From contig JAVXCQ010000008.1 of NCBI GenBank assembly GCA_036659415.1, positions 1 through 64,000 of the forward strand: a stretch of DNA of 64,000 bases. Reading direction: 5' to 3'. Both the position numbers and the translations under genes were made by a program. The stretch is from JAVXCQ01 sp036659415. Lineage in GTDB: Bacteria > Bacillota > Negativicutes > Acidaminococcales > Acidaminococcaceae. Shown here in pieces: positions 61,663 through 64,000 of this stretch. The notes below the pieces were generated by a model, which saw only the letters and a program-made list of their open reading frames with translations, had not been told where the DNA came from and did not search any database. Position 1 is the stretch's first letter. Every line of letters begins with the position of its first letter.

Positions 61663-62967
61663 TTATTGTTTAGCGGTTTTGGCTTTTTCCAGGTACTCCG
61701 CTACAATTTTGACGGCACAGTAATCGCCGCACATGGAGCAAGCTTCGTCGTCGGCTTTGTTTTTTTCGGAACGGAAACGCTGGGCTTTCACCGGATCCAG
61801 CGCTAGGCGGATTTGTGCCGGCCAGTCCAAGGCTTTGCGGGCTTGGGACATGGCTAAATCCCAAGCAAGTGCAGAGGGTAAGCCTTTGGCGATATCACCG
61901 GCATGGGCTGCAATGCGGGTGGCAATGACACCTTCTCGGACGTCCTCCAAATTCGGTAAGCCCAAATGTTCTGCCGGAGTGACATAGCACAGGAAGTCTG
62001 CTCCTGCCGCTGCGGCCAGTGTGCCTCCGATAGCGGCAGTAATATGGTCATAGCCCGGTGCTACGTCAGTGACCAGTGGCCCTAAGACATAAAAAGGTGC
62101 CCCCTTGCACAGGCTCTTTTGCAATTGAATATTGGTAGCAATCTGATTGTAAGGTACGTGCCCCGGGCCTTCCACCATGACTTGAACCCCTTGTGCCCAG
62201 GCTCTTTCTGTCAGTTCACCTAGATTGAGCAGTTCCTGAATTTGGGCACGGTCGGTAGCATCGGCTAGGCAACCGGGACGAAGCCCATCGCCTAGGCTAA
62301 TGGTTACATCGTATTTTTGGCAAATGGCGAGAATTTCGTCATAGTATTCATACAGGGGATTTTCCTGGTCGTTATGGAGCATCCAGCCCGTGATGAAAGA
62401 ACCACCACGACTGACCACGTCCATCACACGACCTTCAGCGATGAGTGCCTGCAGCACATTGCGGTTAATGCCACAGTGAATAGTCATGAAATCCGCCCCA
62501 TCTTGCGCTTGTTTTTCAATGACGGCAAAAAGTTCTTCCTTGGTCATGTGGACAACAGCGCCGTATTTTTTAATGGCGGCGACCGTGGCCTCATAGATGG
62601 GCACTGTCCCCACCATTACCGTGGAGGCATTAATAATCGCCCGACGGGAAGCGGCAATATTGTCACCGGTGGACAAATCCATGACGGCATCGGCACCAGC
62701 GTCAATAGCGGCTTGCAGTTTAGCTAGCTCCGGTTCTGGGTCAGGGTAGGAGCTGGAAGTACCGATATTGGCATTGACCTTGGTACTCAGCCCTTTGCCC
62801 ACACCACGGGGCACGAGCTTGGTGTGCCTGCTGTTAGCACAGATGGCAATGGTACCGGCAGCCACTCCGGCACGAATAGTTTCTGGTTCTAGCCCCTCTT
62901 GGGCGGCGACAGTGCGCATGGCGGCAGTAATAATACCTTGTCTTGCAAGTTGCATTTGGGTGGACAT
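61663..62967 (-). CDS. thiC: phosphomethylpyrimidine synthase
   Basis: 434 aa radical-SAM-type enzyme making the thiamin pyrimidine (HMP-P) from AIR. Features: VNANIGTSS, MDLSTGG-like DLSTGDNIAASRRAIINAS, GDGLRPGCLADATDRAQ, EGPGHVPY and the C-terminal 4Fe-4S motif CSMCGDYCAVK. Controlled by the TPP riboswitch in its leader. Confidence 0.97.
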   Translation of the reverse strand: MSTQMQLARQGIITAAMRTVAAQEGLEPETIRAGVAAGTIAICANSRHTKLVPRGVGKGLSTKVNANIGTSSSYPDPEPELAKLQAAIDAGADAVMDLSTGDNIAASRRAIINASTVMVGTVPIYEATVAAIKKYGAVVHMTKEELFAVIEKQAQDGADFMTIHCGINRNVLQALIAEGRVMDVVSRGGSFITGWMLHNDQENPLYEYYDEILAICQKYDVTISLGDGLRPGCLADATDRAQIQELLNLGELTERAWAQGVQVMVEGPGHVPYNQIATNIQLQKSLCKGAPFYVLGPLVTDVAPGYDHITAAIGGTLAAAAGADFLCYVTPAEHLGLPNLEDVREGVIATRIAAHAGDIAKGLPSALAWDLAMSQARKALDWPAQIRLALDPVKAQRFRSEKNKADDEACSMCGDYCAVKIVAEYLEKAKTAKQ

Positions 62968-62999
62968 AATCTAGACACTCTCCTTTAAATAAAAAATAG

Positions 63000-63128
63000 C
63001 CATTTCCTTGAATAAGGAAACGGCGGTGTTAGTTGTTGCACTGGCAAGCCACTTTCCTTCGCCGGTATTATCCGGAAATCAGGTTCCAAGGGTCGACCGT
63101 AGTCTCTCAGCAAAAAGCGCCCCTAGTG
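63000..63128 (-). promoter_or_regulatory. TPP riboswitch with intrinsic terminator, thiC leader
   Basis: Reading the minus strand: AGGGGCGC, GCTGAGA, ACCCTTGGAACCTGAT, CCGGATAATACCGGCGAAGG and AAAGTGGC match the THI-box core. The aptamer covers about 63045-63128. At 63000-63023 a 10-bp stem (CCGTTTCCTT/AAGGAAATGG) plus T-run is the terminator that closes when TPP is bound. It controls thiC. Confidence 0.92.
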
Positions 63129-63237
63129 GATTCAACATCTATTAAATTCTTCAACTTAAGTTTAACAAAATAGACACATAAATACAATGACCAAAGAAGA
63201 AATATATAATATAATGGAAGCAGTAAGCTACGCGTCT

Positions 63238-63270
63238 AAATTTGTCGAGATGTATACTGTCCACAAATTT
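63238..63270. promoter_or_regulatory. candidate operator of the pyruvate:ferredoxin oxidoreductase gene
   Basis: AAATTTGT (63238-63245) and ACAAATTT (63263-63270) form a perfect 8-bp inverted repeat with 17-bp spacing. The right arm overlaps the -35 box. A redox or carbon regulator could bind; it is not the Rex consensus. GTATACT recurs three times nearby (63252, 63290, 63309). Confidence 0.5.
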
Positions 63271-63296
63271 ACAAACAACGGGTTTTAGTGTATACT
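63268..63296 (+). promoter_or_regulatory. promoter of the pyruvate:ferredoxin oxidoreductase gene
   Basis: TTTACA, 17-bp spacer, TATACT. The leader is about 90 nt. Confidence 0.65.
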
Positions 63297-63372
63297 ATTG
63301 AGCTATAAGTATACTGCAATGTTAACCCCAGTTTTTAGTGACAGGTGGTTTTGAGCCTGTATGCGAAATTAA

Positions 63373-64000
<628 letters not shown>

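Overview
This 64 kb window is chromosomal DNA from a low-to-mid GC, anaerobic member of the Bacillota. Shine-Dalgarno sites are strong (AGGAGG-type) and promoters are near consensus. Metabolic markers are the LL-diaminopimelate aminotransferase route to meso-DAP, pyruvate:ferredoxin oxidoreductase at the right edge, a DcuC-type dicarboxylate carrier and a formate channel. I lean towards a gut Negativicute (Acidaminococcus/Phascolarctobacterium-like). That is inference: no rRNA or other phylogenetic marker is present. I saw no rRNA, tRNA, CRISPR array, insertion sequence or prophage.

Layout, 1-19 kb: a LysR regulator faces an SLC13-type carrier across a clean LysR-type operator; then dapF and dapL; a secreted small protein; a DUF401 carrier; a two-gene Septu-like anti-phage module (ptuA-ptuB); a hexose-phosphate mutase; a GalE-like protein that lacks the catalytic tyrosine; an ABC-F ATPase; DcuC; a DNA glycosylase; and a split ThrE exporter overlapping an orphan BMP-type binding protein. 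18-28 kb: a BusR-like (GntR + RCK_C) repressor diverges from a glycine-betaine ABC operon; then a membrane ferredoxin, split chromate transporter, purC, a formate/nitrite channel, and an operon of barnase-like lipoprotein, barstar and metallo-beta-lactamase lipoprotein. 28-37 kb: a second ABC-F, a MATE exporter, a polar amino-acid ABC importer whose promoter-to-start region is tandemly duplicated, a hotdog thioesterase, an acyl-CoA ligase, a lipoprotein and larE.

37.5-42.3 kb is the most distinctive region. A CodA-family deaminase (minus) diverges from a true-clade creatininase and a DMT transporter (plus), bounded by a PucR-family regulator (minus). A 17-bp direct repeat sits in front of both divergent transcripts. 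I read it as a creatinine-utilisation locus. 42-64 kb is mostly housekeeping: DUF190, the livJHMGF branched-chain amino-acid importer, a VTT membrane protein, CYTH-CHAD, lrgAB, an RMD1-like protein, clpB, a CoA-disulfide-reductase-rhodanese fusion, acpS-nnr-DUF3006, a cell-wall amidase with a GerMN lipoprotein, thiC under a TPP riboswitch, and the start of the pyruvate:ferredoxin oxidoreductase gene.

Most transcription units are short and closed by strong intrinsic terminators, several of them shared by convergent genes. Two ABC importers have a terminator between the binding-protein gene and the permease gene, which fits higher expression of the binding protein. The main candidates for new biology are the creatinine locus, the barnase-like lipoprotein with a lost catalytic histidine beside an intact barstar, the GalE homologue with Asp in place of the catalytic Tyr, and the exact 97-bp duplication that creates a basic-residue mini-ORF ahead of an amino-acid transporter.
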